From Ceratopteris richardii (taxonomy: Eukaryota; Streptophyta; Polypodiopsida; Polypodiales; Pteridaceae), in NCBI GenBank assembly GCA_020310875.1, contig CM035444.1, positions 19,098,698 to 19,162,697 on the forward strand: a DNA stretch of 64,000 nucleotides. The letters are read 5' to 3'. A program made the translations under genes and the position numbers. Positions within the stretch are counted from its first letter, which is position 1. The number at the start of each line of letters is the position of its first letter. Positions 10,265-22,429 of the stretch are shown here, in pieces. The notes beneath the pieces are model-generated. The model ran no database searches and had not been told where the DNA came from. It was given only the letters and a program-made list of their open reading frames with translations.

Positions 10265-12105
10265 TCAATCATCAATTGAGGTCTTCTCTGTCTTCTTGAT
10301 ACTTGCCATGTCTTTGAACCTTTGTAACTTAGGTCCATCCAGACTCTTTGTCATCATATCTGCCACTTGTTCTTTTGTTGGAGTATACATCACTTCAATC
10401 TCTTTATCTAGTACCTTTTCCCTCAAGAAATGATACTGTATCTCTATATGCTTAGTCCTGGCATGAAAAACAGGGTTAGCTGCCAAATACAAAGAACTCA
10501 TATTGTCTCCAAAAATTATTGGAGTACTATGATCAAACTCAAAACTCTTCATCAAGGTCTTCAACCATATCACTTCTTTTGCAGCTTCTACCATTCCCTT
10601 ATACTCAGCTTCTGTGGATGATAAAGCAACTGTGTGTTGCTTCTTTGAACACCAAGACACTAACTTGTCTCCAACATAACATAGATATCCATGAGTAGAC
10701 CTTCTATCATCTGAGTCACCTGCCCAATCTGCATCACTAAACACTTTGATTCTTGTGTCAGAAGTGAAACCATAATACAAACCTTCACTTAGGGTTCCCT
10801 TGATATATCTGAGTACCCTTTGGGCTGCAATCCAATGAGTCTTCTTTGGACAATGCATGAATTGTGACAACACACCTACTGCATATGATAGATCTGGCCT
10901 TGTCAAGGTAGCATAGATTAGACTACCTACCAAACTCTGATATTTCTTCATGTCATTGAACTCTTCACCTCCATACCTGCTTAATTTATGATTTACCTCC
11001 AATGGTGTAGTTGAGGTCCTGCTATCTTCCATGTTAAACTTGACTAGAAGATTCTTCAAGTATCTCTCTTGTGAAACATATACTCCATGTTGAGTATACA
11101 CAATCTGCATTCCTAAAAAATAAGATAAGTTTCCCAAGTCACTTATCTTAAACTCCTTCTCTATTTGCTTCTTGAGTTCATTGATTCCTTGAGCATCTGT
11201 TCCTGTAACAATAATATCATCAACATAAATGCACATGTAAATGTATCCATTTTCACTTGCCTTCACTAGCAAGCTACTATCTGCCTTTGATGCTTGAAAA
11301 CCACATTCATTCAAGAACTTGACCAATCTGTAATTCCAAGCTCTTGGGGCTTGCTTCAACCCATATAAAGCTCTCTTGAGCTTACACACATAATCTGATC
11401 CAATTGACTCCATGAAGCCTTCTGGTTGCTCCATATATACTTCATCTGCAATGTAACCATTAAGAAATGCATTCTTCACATCCAATTGTGATAATTTCCA
11501 TCCCTTGCAAGTAGCAATAGCAATCAATGTCCTAATTGTAGACATCTTAGCAACAGGACTAAAGGTTTCATCATAATCTACCCCATAAGTTTGGGCATAA
11601 CCTTTAACCACAAGTCTAGCCTTATATCTAGACACCTTACCATCTGCAAACCTCTTTGTTTTATATACCCACTTGCATCCAATGACTTTCTGATTCTTTG
11701 GTCTTGGTACTAATTCCCAAGTTTCATTTTCAAGTAGAGCATCATACTCTTCTTGCATTGCCTTCTCCCAATTCTGTTTACCTTTGGCTTCTTCATAAGT
11801 AGTTGGATCTTCTTCTGTTTTCACAATGTAGGCATAATCTTTTGTTGTTAGGAAAGATGTATCATAACTATACCTTATAGGCTCTTTCCTTTCTCTTGTA
11901 GATCTTCTGATTTCTGCACTTCTTGAAGTTTCAGCCTCATTTGATTCTGGATCAAATCTTGGCCCTTCTTCTACATGATCCTGCACTCTACATCTAGAGT
12001 CAACTTCATCAACAATTTCTTCACATACTTTTACCTTTGCCTTTCCTTTCCTTTGAATTTCTTCAACACCTGTATACTCATTTGGTGATCCTGTATACCA
12101 CATGT
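10265..12105 (-). pseudogene. Copia gag-pol, third copy, 5'-truncated
   Basis: The frame covers the end of integrase, RT and RNase H, identical in protein sequence to the intact copy, down to the stop at 10265-10267. Gag, protease and most of integrase are missing because copia sequence stops at 12105 and gypsy A sequence begins. The open frame crosses the junction into the gypsy frame, so any long ORF drawn here is chimeric. Confidence 0.9.
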
Positions 12106-14550
12106 GAGTGAAGTGAGTGATGGTGATGTGGGTGGTGAGATGTCCATGTCAGTGGACGTATCTAGTGCGGTGACCGTGAATATGGGTGTGATCGTGGGTG
12201 CTCGTGCTGGTGTAAATACGGGATTTACAAAGGTTGAGGGGTAATTTACAGGGGGGCTGGCTGGAGCAGCTTGGTGGAAAGGGGAAAGAGGGGTTACAGT
12301 GGGTCGGGGAGGTGAGACGGGGGAGAAGGTTAATGGCGGTGGGAATGGGAAAAGGGGTCTTGGAGTTGTGGGGAAAGATGGAAAAGATTGATGAAGGAAT
12401 GGGTTGGATAGAAAGGTGGGTGTGGGAGGGGGTAGACTAGGGCTAATGGGTGCGGGAATTGTGGGGTTAGTGGTCGTAAAGACAATTTCTGCAACACCAC
12501 CGGCGAATGAAGATGTTGGTCTGGGGGAAGGAGGGTGAAGAGGGGAGGCTGGAGGGATGGGTGGTGATTGAGGAGCGGTTGGGGTGGTCGGTACTTCAGT
12601 GACTACTGAGGTTTGTACAGCTGTAGCGCGGGGTGGGGAATCTACAAAGATGGTTTCTACAGCCAACGAACTTTCGGGGACGAGGCGTGCTTCCCTGGCT
12701 TGTTCTGAAGATTGTGCTCCGGTTGGTACACGAATGTATTCGCCGGGCTTTGAAAGTAGTCGTACTCTGCGGGGGTCAAACTGTGGTAGTGGCTTTCTTT
12801 GCAAGTACCTGAGTGCTTCGTTGGAGCCTACTGATTTGACTAACTCTTTGAATCCTTTGATGTATGCATCTTCGAATCCGCTTGTGACAAGTTCTTGTTC
12901 TATTATTGTTTGACTCTCTTCCTCTGTCAGCTTTTTGCGTGCCCAAACTTTTTCCATAGTTCTATACAGCTTCTTGATAGCTAGTGTGTAAGCTGCTGCC
13001 TCGTAAGTTTCATCTTCATGGGTACTTGTATCGCCATGTGTGTCTGTTTGTTGGCCTTGTCCATCTGTCTGTTCATGCTCTTGGGATTCATGTGTTCCCT
13101 GGCTAGCTTCGTCGTCTCCTTCGTCGTCATCGGTTGTTGTTCTTTCGTCATCAGAGCTAGACACAATCTAACCTTGTGGCTGATCCCTGGGTGTGGTAGG
13201 GTAGCTAGGCCTTTCAAATTCTTGAGAAAACAATTGTCCTTCTGAAAACTGGAACTCATTGGAGAATGCATCGGGCATCTCAAAATCAAACGTTGTGTTC
13301 AGTGGCTCTGCTTGTCTTGGTTCTAAATGCGGTATTGGAAAAGAGAAAGCTTCCGCACCAATAGTGGTGGGAAGTTCAGCTGCTGTGGTGATAGGTTCTG
13401 TGGTTGTGGCTGCTTGGGGTGCAACAGTACTGGTGGTGCCCTCCGGCGTAACTGGTCTTGATAACCGTATACGAATTGGTGGTACCATGGGAGTGGCTGC
13501 TGTTGGTGAGTGCTCTGGAGATGGTTGTGGCGAGGGTGATTTTGGGACTTGTAGGCATGGGATAGTGCCTCTCATGCGTTTTCTGGCTCTGCCTTTGCTA
13601 GACTTTCTAGCCTTCCTAGTGGTGCCTTTAAATGTTTTCAGTTCCTCACTGGTCATGGCACGCTCAATTGGTAAGTCATATGCCAAGCACATATATATGA
13701 TCCTGGTGAGGGTGCAGCACCCATTGATTACCTTCTTTCGCTCCCACCTATGTTGTGCCAAATAGAGCTGATCAATTATCCAGCTGGCTAGATCAACCGT
13801 TTGCGGTCCAGTACATGCTAAGTACAATCCAAACCAGATTCTCTTGTGAGGCATGGTAAAACGATCCTGAGCTGGGAAAGCAAAGTGCTGCATGCATATC
13901 CGTAATGGCTTAGAGAGCTCAGGTGTTATAGCAGAAATATCCTCCCATTTAGTTACGTCACCACGTTTCATCTGCTCTGGGAATAGCCGTTCTCTCTCCG
14001 TCGGAGTGTGTGTTCCATGTATTTTCAGAGCTGCACGAATTAAATCTTTAGACAAATAAAACCTTCTGAATGGAGGATCATTTACCAAGGATGGTAACAT
14101 GAATGTGCCAGGTAGATCCTTGTTTTCTGAAGCTGTTAAGGTGGTTACCAAGTAAAAACATCTGTAAAAATCGGGTTTAGGCAGAGGGTCACTAAAATAC
14201 TCTGTAAATCCCGCTCGTGCCCAAACGTGCGTTAGATCTTGTGTATTCTGTAGTCCTTCAAATTCTCTTGAAAAGAACTGGTACTTGGCCCATGTGCGAA
14301 GATCAAATGCCAAATTGGCCTCAAATATGAAATCAGCGTCTGCTAATGGTCCTGCTAGGCCTTGAAACCAGTGAGAATTACGATGAATCTTCTCGGTATA
14401 TCCTCTAGGAGGATCATCGATTGGCATGGGTCCTGGAAAACCTTGAAACTCTGGTGGTTGCATAGTAGGATAAGATTCCGCGAGTAATTCTCCAATGGTG
14501 GCCATCGGTGCACTGGGGCCAGCTTCTGATGGTCCTGCTTCGGTTTGCAT
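12106..14550 (-). pseudogene. 3' ORF of element A, interrupted and truncated
   Basis: The likely start is 14548-14550. The first 460 codons match the first part of B's 3' ORF, including the shared blocks MQHFAFPAQ-RFTMP and CLAYD. An in-frame TAG at 13168-13170 sits in an acidic, poorly conserved linker. The same frame then continues with an Asp/Glu/Gln/Thr-rich stretch, the IKKLYRTM helix found in B, and a Pro/Ser/Thr-rich region, until it is cut at 12105. The coiled coil and C-terminal domain present in B are lost. I do not recognise the function. The block around TMPHKRIWFGLYLA and LTRIIYMCLAYD has the general look of the plant 'putative transposon protein' domain, which is only a suggestion. 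Confidence 0.8.
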
Positions 14551-14778
14551 GATGACTGATGAGCTAATGGAAAAGATCTGCTACAAAAGATTAACACATT
14601 AGCATGGAAATTAATTATGATCCCAATAAGGTGAGACCGCAATCCCTTTCCATAACTGATGTGTAACCCGTGTAGCCAAGTGTCGTGAAGTGATTGATGC
14701 AATGATTTTTTGTAGAGCTAATGCAGGTCTCTAGACACCTACATGGTTCAGATTATGCCTACAATTCTTGATGAGCTT
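14551..14778 (-). other. Spacer between pol and 3' ORF in element A
   Basis: About 230 bases between the pol stop and the 3' ORF start. On the sense strand a pyrimidine-rich run TAATCTTTTGTAG ends about 36 bases before the ATG and could be a splice acceptor for a subgenomic mRNA. B has a comparable TATTCTCACAG before its 3' ORF. This is inferred by eye only. Confidence 0.4.
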
Positions 14779-17700
14779 TTATAATGCATGATGTGGGGTT
14801 TGGGTGTATGAATTTATACAAGGTTTGGTTGAGGGTGAATTATTACAAGGGTGGAGTTTAAACGGGGTGGGAGAATTGTTAGATAATGGGGTACAAGAAG
14901 ACGTTTGGATACGTTTCGGTATCCATTTCCTAAGAGTCTTTGAGTGGATGGTGTGTCTCTGCTGAGGGACGAAAAGTGGTATCGGGTTCGGTGGTATTGA
15001 AGGATGGAAAGATTTCTGAGGGGTATATATTACATGGCTAGAGGGTTGGGTTATAATACATTGTTTGGGTACCCAAATCTGCATGGGTGTGGGTCTATGG
15101 ATAAGATACTTCTTGGCGATCCAAATCTGCCGAGTATTTGTACTTGTAGAAGAAGATCGAGGGGCTTTTGGATGCTGACTCTGCTTCTGTTGAAACTTTG
15201 TCCTGTTCTCGTCTGCAGTGTTGCCAATAGCCTGTGGTTGCTGTCCTTTTGGCACCCATATTTGTCTTGTGCCACTTGTTCTGTGATGTTGATACTGCTG
15301 CTTTCTTTGCCTTGTCTGGTGGTGTCGTCGGTCTGGGTTCCTCTGTTGTGGTTGACTCCTTCGTGGTTGGGTTTGAGAGGTCCATTGGACGCTCTGCTTT
15401 GGAAAAGAAGGGAGATCCAACACTTGCGTGACCTGCCCATTAGGAAGTGATTCGTTCTTTATCTTTAATCTAGGCCAGTCTGCAGCAAGTTTGGAAGGAT
15501 GAGCACTGCAGGGTGTTGTGCTCATTTGGTCGCTGATGCAACCCACCTGACCGCTGATTGTGTTCAACTGCCCTAGCGGTTGGGTAGCTGCCCCTTCTAG
15601 TTTGCAGGAAGCCCTAGGGAAGATCTCCTGTCGTTCTTCTGATTGACAATTGTCCCTAGCCAAGCCCGAGTGGGTTGGAGTAGACGTAACGTGACTGGTC
15701 TGACCCAAGATCTTCCGGTCTTCCTTCGCATGCGTTTCATAGGGTCTAGGGTTACAAACCTCAATCGGAATGCCGTTAGGGAAGTCAAGCGGTATCACTC
15801 GCTTCTGTTCTAAGGTTCCAATCTGTAAGGAGCCTTGTCTAAGATTTAGGTCCACTGAGTGATCGTATAGCCAATCTTGGCCAAGGATTAGGGGTTCTAT
15901 CAGGTCATCATCATGGCACACTAGTAGCTTCGCTGTCATGGTCACATCCTTAATGAGGATAGGAAGGTCCACCTCACCCATGCAAGGGGTTTCCATGCCT
16001 CCTAGGCCTATGAGGTATGCCTCAATTGGCCGCATTTCTATTCTTGAATCCTTATAGTGGGACCATCTAATCGCACTAGTCGCAGCACCTGAGTCAATTA
16101 AAGCCCTGAGCTCTTGGCAAGGGTTGTCGTGCTCTAGCCTGACTGTAATGAATGGTCTCCTGTCCACTATACTAGGACGAGTTCGTGACTTAACCTCACA
16201 CATAGCCATGGGATATCTAGGTGTAGTTTCCAGATGGTTATAATGTTCTCTCCCTAGTCCTTGTCTTCTTAACTTCATGCATTTAATGCGTTCTATTGCT
16301 TCTGCCTGAGCTTCCGCTCGTATTCTATTTTCTTCCTCCTTACGCTTCTTTGCCAACGTGAGTCGTCTAAGCATATCCTCAGTAAGAGGTTCCTGATATA
16401 GCTTGACTCTACAGCCACTAATGTAATTAGGCATTATATCTCCTTCTAAAGTGGCTAATTGTACTGCTCCACTTGTCGAGAGTCTGTTAATGATCATAGG
16501 TCCATAACCTCGCTTTTCTAACTTACGTGCGTGTTGCTTTAGCGTATATACTAGAACTAAATCTCCTTCTTTTAGGCCTTTATCTTTCACATGTGCATCA
16601 AAATATGCTTTCTGTCGCTTCTTCGCTGCATATATTCCTGCTGCTGCCTTTAGCCTGGTTTCTCCTAATCGTTCCAAGTCCATTATTCTTGCTGATAATT
16701 CATGGCTGGTCCACTGATGTTCTTGTGCAACCTTAAGGGTTGGTATCAAGAAGTCCAAAGGAACCACTGCATTCTGACCAAAAACCATTTGAAAGGGAGT
16801 TGCATTGAGTACGGTCTTGTAGGCCACTCGATATGCCCAAACAGCGTGGTGTAACTGTTTGTCCCAATCTGAACGTTTGTTGTTCACGAGTTTCGTCAGT
16901 ACGTTACAAAGGATCTTATTAGTGCTTTCAGCCTGACCATTGGCCTGAGGATGATATGGTGCGGATTTCTTGTGAATCACCATAAAATCCTGTAACAAAT
17001 ATTCAATGACTTGGTTTAGAAAGTGAGTGCCTCGATCGCTCACTAACTCTATAGGCAATCCATATCTTGTAAAGACATTCTCAAATAAGAATTTTGCAGT
17101 TGTGTGTGCATCATTCTTTTTCGTGGCTTTTGCCTCTACCCATTTCGTAAGATAATCTGTGGCAACAATAATGTATTCAGCATGTGTACCTTTTGCAGGG
17201 GGGTTAATGGGTCCTATAAAGTCTATACCCCACTTAGAAAATGCACGTCCGCCCATCATGGGTTTCAATGGCATTTCGTCTCTGCGAGTAGGAAACTGAG
17301 TTCTTTGGCACACATCACATCTCTTTACATAGGTATGAGCATCCATGTGAAGAGTGGGCCACCATAATCTTGCAAAGAGGATGGCTTTGATTATCCTATC
17401 GGGTCCAAAATGACCTCCTGCAACACCTTGGTGTGCAGTCTCTAGTATGCTCAGATAGTCGCTTTCATGAACACATTGTCTTAGATATCCATCTCGTCCT
17501 CTTTTGTATAGATTATCGCCAATAAGTGAATAGTCATGAGCTTCCTGCTCTAGACTGCGTTGTCGAGCTAAGGTCATTCCTTGAGGGAATGTGTTCGTCC
17601 TCAAGTATGTCACTAATTGTTCACTCCAGTCTGGTGTGAGAGACACGTGATATAGTGTAGCATGCTCTACTGGTGGTCTTTCACAACAAACATGGCATTC

Positions 17701-19797
17701 TTTACACAACTTGTAGACATCTGCTTCCATCGAAGGCCAATATACTCCTAGTCTATGCAGAATCTGTAATGTTCGATGTTTCGAATGATGTTGCTTTAAT
17801 GCACCTATGTGTGCTAATTGCAACCAATTCGCATGTTCTGATTCATCTACACAACAAGCAAGAATCTTTTGATTATCCTGTTTATACATGCTTCCTGCCT
17901 TTATTTGGTATCTCTGAGACTTGGTAATCTCTCCTTCTTTGATCTTTATCTTAGGATTCTTGGGTCCGTATGTCAGAATAGGGACTATAGGTTTAGCCCA
18001 TTCTGGTGCTATCTCAAGGTTAAACAAGTATGCATCTGGTAGATCATCCGCTACTCCTTGAGGAGCTTCTCCTGAGGTTAATCTTGAAAGGTGGTCAGCT
18101 CTAAGATGTGTCTTTCCTTTCCTGACTATGACTTCAAAATCATACTCCATGAGTAATAAAAACCAACGTATCAATCGTCCGGTGTTACATGGTTTGTTGA
18201 CTAAGTACAATAGGGCTTGATGATCTGTAAAGAACTTGAATTTGTTGGCCAACAAGTAGTGCCTAAACTTCTTTACTGCGTAGATCATCCCTAATCCTTC
18301 TCGTTCCGTCGTGGTGTAATTTCTTTCTGCTGCGTTCAATTGTCTACTAGCGTAAGCTATGGGGAGATCTATGTTATCTTTATTCGTGGGTTGTGCTAAC
18401 ACACATCCTATGGCATAATTGGATGCATCCACATGTACATGGAATGGCTTACTCCAATCTGGGGTAGTCAATATAGGTGCTGAGCACAAGCGTCGTTTAA
18501 GTTCATTGAATGAATTTTCACATTCATTTGTCCATTCGAAATTGGTTAAAAGAGAGTACAAAGGCTTGGCTATGATTGCATACATGTGTGTGAATCTCCT
18601 ATAATAACCACAATGGCCCATAAATGCTTGTACCTCTTTCACATTAGTTGGTCTAGGTAATTCTGCAATTACTTTCACCTTTTCTTCATCAGTAGAGATT
18701 CCATTTTTTGACACAATGTGTCCTAGAATTTTGCCTTGTCTGACCATGAAAACACATTTTTCTGGGTTCAAACAAACCTGATATTCTCGACATTTGTCAA
18801 ATATTTGCCTTAACTCTGGGATATGCGTCTGTCTTACATTTGAATGAGCACATAAGTCATCGACATAAACTTCCAAACTCTTGCGTAAGAATTCCTTAAA
18901 AACATGACACATGAGTCGCTGGAAAGTGGCGGGTGCATTTGTTAAGCCAAATGGCATCACACGAAATGCAAATATGCCCCATTCAGTGGCAAATGCCGTC
19001 TTGTGTTGATCTTCTGGAGCAATGGCTACTTGATTATAGCTTGAAAATCCATCAAGAAAGCTGTAAACTTCCTTGCCCGCAACTCTTTCCAATAGATGTT
19101 CCGTGATAGGAAGAGGATAACTATCTCTAATCGTTGCGGCATTAACTTTTTTAAGGTAATACACACACACAATTTTCCATTCTTCTTGGGCACAACCACA
19201 ATGGGGGATACCCATTTGGTATGCTCAATTTCGTAAATGAATCCTGCTTCTATCAAGCGATCTATCTCCTCTTTAATCTTCGCAGCGTAGTTATCATTGT
19301 ACGTGTATGGTTTCTGTTTTGTCGGTTTTGCATCTGGAGTCATAGGGATTCTATGAGAACATATATCTGGATCTACTCCTTTCAAATCTTTGTAACTCCA
19401 AGCGAACACATCTCTATATTCGCGCAATAGGGCAACTAGCTCTTCTTCTTCTTCCTTCGACAAATCATGCCCTATGTATGTACATTTTTCTTCTTCTCCT
19501 TCGATCGCAACTATTATTTTCTTGGTTTTCTCTCGGTTATCATACACTTGTCCGTCATTCGCTTTTCTATTAGGCATTCGTACTATGATTCTTCTATCTT
19601 CGATTTCATACTTCTTGAAGTTCTCGGGTACTTCAAATAAAGATTCTTCTTTTTTTGACATGGTTTCTTTCTTCTTTCTTTTCTTGCCTGCACTCTTGTT
19701 AGTTACTTCCGTGGCTAACCTCACCTCGTTCGTAATTTCCTCGTGTCTCTGAGTGCGAGTCTCTACCTCGAAAAAATATTCTTCCTCTGATGCAAAG
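14779..19797 (-). pseudogene. Pol of element A (RT to second protease), frameshifted
   Basis: Reading down the minus strand: a linker, the RT N-terminus (SPIVVVPKKNGKL), then loss of one base near 19155 relative to B (an A-run before the VNAAT motif) that shifts the frame. The rest is open to 14779. It holds RT with YVDD, RNase H (DASNYAIG), a first H-x6-H-x30-C-x2-C module (CHVC), a second such module (CDVC), integrase core and C-terminal domain, then a second retropepsin (LIDSGA ... ILGQDW). The tail carries IWVPK-type repeats (RQIWVPK, RQIWIAK, MQIWVPK, LRKWIPK). At the codon where B has a stop in the second protease, A has CAT (His), so the tail is part of the ancestral polyprotein. Confidence 0.9.
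19793..19797. repeat. Target-site duplication of element B, left (CAAAG)
   Basis: CAAAG directly before the 5' LTR. It matches 36895-36899 directly after the 3' LTR and lies inside element A's gag-pol. Confidence 0.95.
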
Positions 19798-20513
19798 TGT
19801 TGGCAGTAGCCTTGGTACACCAGGACTTACAAGACGTGAAAGTCAAAGAAGGGAGTTAGAGCGAAGGGACAGCACAAGCAAACAGGGCAGTCAAAGAAGA
19901 TCTGGCAAGTAGGCCAATATTTTTTCAAGACATTAATGCAAATCAAAGAGATGGACATGCAGGGAGGAAGAGCAAGTAGGAAGCTCGAAGATATGTATGG
20001 CAGATCACTAGAAGAAATTCCTACAACAACAGTGATTTTTATCACTAACAATCAGTGTAAATCTCATTTCACATTTTTGTAGCTCCATTTTGTGCAAGCC
20101 AAGGAGTCCTTGAGCTTGAGGAGCCTTAGAAGTAGTTGCGTACCAATTTTCGTATTTTTTAGATCTCGTTTGAGCCCCCAAATAAGCCCTGGAACCTAAT
20201 TTTTAACTAGGCCGGACACTAGGTCTGGACAGGGCCAAAAGCTAGTCAAAAACTATAAAAAGAGCTAGAGAGCTCATTTTTGAGGTTAGATTGTAATTGA
20301 AACGAACTTGTAAGAGCATTTTGAAAGTAATCTAAAAGCTCCATTGATTCTCCCTCTTTGTCTTACCGTGTGTGCACGTGTGTGTGTATGTGTGTGCATG
20401 CTTGTGTGCTTCTCACTCACGCACTTGTGCCGCCACTTGCTCGAGGTCTTCATACCATCCTCACGTCTTCCCGGATTGACATTAAAGGAGGTGTTACTCA
20501 TCACTGAGCTACA
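19798..20513 (+). repeat. 5' LTR of element B (716 bp)
   Basis: TG...CA ended. A TATAAAAAG box at 20254-20262 gives the likely promoter, followed by a short (TG)n tract near 20370-20405. The first 113 bases would also encode the end of the 3' ORF when they occur as the 3' LTR. It is homologous to the LTR of A around the TATA box and toward the primer site, but diverged at the 5' end. Confidence 0.95.
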
Positions 20514-20521
20514 CCAAATTT

Positions 20522-20543
20522 TGGCGCCGTTGCCGGGGATCGA
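20522..20543 (+). other. Primer-binding site of element B, Asp tRNA
   Basis: TGGCGCCGTTGCCGGGG and the next few bases are complementary to the 3' end of plant tRNA-Asp, the primer known from Athila elements. It starts eight bases past the LTR end. The same site is found in element A at 43158-43179. Confidence 0.9.
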
Positions 20544-22429
20544 GCTTTGAGGACGAGCGTGTGATGGTAAGACGTAGAGTTGACGCGTTGGAGTTGTAGG
20601 TATTTTCTTCACTCTCATCGATTTTCTTTTACTTTCTTCACCATCTTCATCATCATCATCACCATCTCCCACGTCCATCTCCATCATCGCGAAAATTTCA
20701 GTTTTTTGACTATATCCCCATCTCCACCTCATTTCCCTCATTTCACTTGTGAGAGAGAGCGAGAGAGCGAATTTGCATGTGCTATTTTTTGCATGTTTTG
20801 TGAGCATTCTACAGGTACAGGCCGCATCATCATCCCCAGCACTCTGCGCAGGTACGGAAATCTGAGTAACTGTCTGTGGGTCGCCGAGCTCTGTCAATCG
20901 CGACCGACTGAAAACTTGCTCTAATTGCTAAACAAAGTGCATATCCATGACCTACAGGCCTAGAGCTTCCCAAAAATGTGTTTAGTTTTTTGAAATTCCA
21001 CAGATTTCTGTCAATCGCGATCGCTCTGTCAATCGCGATCGACAAACGACGACGGACAGACCTGTCAATCGCGATCGACACGTCAATCGCGACCGACAGC
21101 CCACGACGGCTCTGTCAATCGCGACCGACAGAGTCAACGACCGATTGACCACGACCGACTGACCATACGCGTGACACGTGTCAATCGCGATCGAGTCATC
21201 AATCGCGACCGACACAGTCAACGACGGTTTGACCACGACCGACAGACCACGACGGCCCTGTCAATCGCGACCGACATGGTCAACGACTGTTTGACCACGA
21301 TCGACAGACCCTCGCGACCGACCTGTCAATCGCGATCGACTCATCAATCGCGACCGACAGAGTCAACGACGCTTTGACCACGATTGATTGACTTTTCGGC
21401 CACGTGTCAATCGCGACTGACCAGTCAATCGCGACTGACAGCCACGACGGACCTGTCAATCGCGATCGACACGTCGATCGCGACTGACCTGTCAATCGCG
21501 ACCGACAGACTTTGCGAACGCGTTAGAAGGGCAAATTAGGTCAAATTTTCAAGGCAAAATTATTGGTCTAAATTTTGATTGAGTGTGGGACAACACTAGG
21601 GTGTAGTATTGCATCGCGAGGCCGTGCCACAAGCTACTCGAGTATTCCTGTTTGACTGTTAGCTTGTATTGAATTCTGATTTAACTCCCTAAACCCTGAA
21701 CAGTCCTAACTTTTTCATACGAAATCCAATTTTTGAGCTCTTGGGCTTGTTGGAAAGCTCGTGGCATATACTACACGCCCTCAACTGTTTTTTATAAAGA
21801 TAATGCGTTGATTTTCAGAGAGGGTATTTTGAAGTTGACCATACCCAGGGGGATCAAAGTCAGGGGTCTTTAGAATTATTTTCCTAAAAGTCACAATGCA
21901 GATGTGTGTTTGTGTCACATGAATGAAAGTGGTTGGTTTTGTCCTTTGAATATAAGCATTGAGCTAACCGGGGGACTTTTATAGGTCCATTGAGAGCAAC
22001 TTGGAGCATACAAAGCAAGAATTCTTTGCAAGCTTGAGAACCGGGTTCTTGAGCACCATAAAGCAAGGGATCAACAAGTAAGGTTGGAATATTCTCAACT
22101 CCCTCTGTCATTTCCTAGCTCAAGCTAAGAACGACTAGTGATAGGAGTAAGCCAGGGCGACGATAGGCAGTTATCAAGTTGAAGACTATTAAAAAACTCA
22201 AGTTCAAGCTAAAAACTTAGTTACTGTACTGTCGATAACCTAAAGGAAAAGAACCTAACGTGGAACGATCAACCTGAAATTACGAAGAACACTCAAGTAT
22301 TCCGACGACGTGATATCAGACAAGAACTCAAACGTGCTAAAATAACTAAAAAGAATCAAGTGACTAATACCAATTGATCGGCAACGAGGTTGTACTCTGG
22401 GCAAAAATTTGGGCTAATCAGTTAGGCAT
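20544..22429 (+). other. Long 5' leader of element B
   Basis: About 1.9 kb with no convincing protein between primer site and gag. It holds GTGATGGTAAGA near 20561, which resembles a splice donor and is conserved in A, a pyrimidine-rich stretch (20600-20720), and a TCGCGA-core minisatellite (21005-21515). The remainder is unstructured AT-rich sequence. A spliced leader is possible but not shown. Confidence 0.7.
21005..21515 (+). repeat. TCGCGA-core minisatellite in the leader of B
   Basis: Degenerate tandem units built around GTCAATCGCGACCGACA, with about fifteen cores at irregular 18-40-base spacing, plus an outlier near 20889. Interspersed segments read like ACGACCGATTGACCACGACC. No protein is supported; ORFs here only reflect the repeat. 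Confidence 0.9.

Larger units (their letters stand above)
1..12105 (-). mobile_element. Tandem Ty1/copia array sharing LTRs
   Basis: Bases 1-5439 recur at 5440-10878 and again, partly, at 10879-12105, an exact 5439-bp period. One period is one internal region plus one LTR, so the array reads internal(partial)-LTR-internal-LTR-internal(truncated). This is the expected product of unequal recombination between LTRs of one element. I saw three differences between copies (1103/6542, 4636/10075, 4901/10340), so the copies are very recent or the assembly has been expanded. The left end is off the window. The right end, at 12105, is inside the coding region and not at an LTR, so it is a rearrangement junction with gypsy element A. 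No target-site duplication can be seen. Confidence 0.93.
12106..19797 (-). mobile_element. Gypsy element A, left arm (pol end and 3' ORF)
   Basis: This arm is the downstream half of a large minus-strand Ty3/gypsy element whose upstream half is 36895-43826. The two halves are separated by element B and rejoin exactly at its CAAAG duplication: the right arm stops just after a DPPF motif and this arm resumes at ASEEEYF, as in B's own DPPFASDEEY. Its 3' end (rest of the 3' ORF, polypurine tract and 3' LTR) is absent, replaced by copia at 12105. A is clearly diverged from B yet collinear with it. Confidence 0.93.

Noticed and set aside
12031..13164. 377-codon open frame on the minus strand
   Set aside because: It runs across the copia-gypsy junction, begins at a GTG after an in-frame TAG, and is a chimera of two elements.
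20830..21495. ORFs rich in IAIDR and SRLT repeats
   Set aside because: They are translations of the minisatellite.
21005..21515. CRISPR-like look of the leader repeats
   Set aside because: Spacing is irregular, units are degenerate with no unique spacers, and this is plant retroelement DNA; it is a minisatellite.
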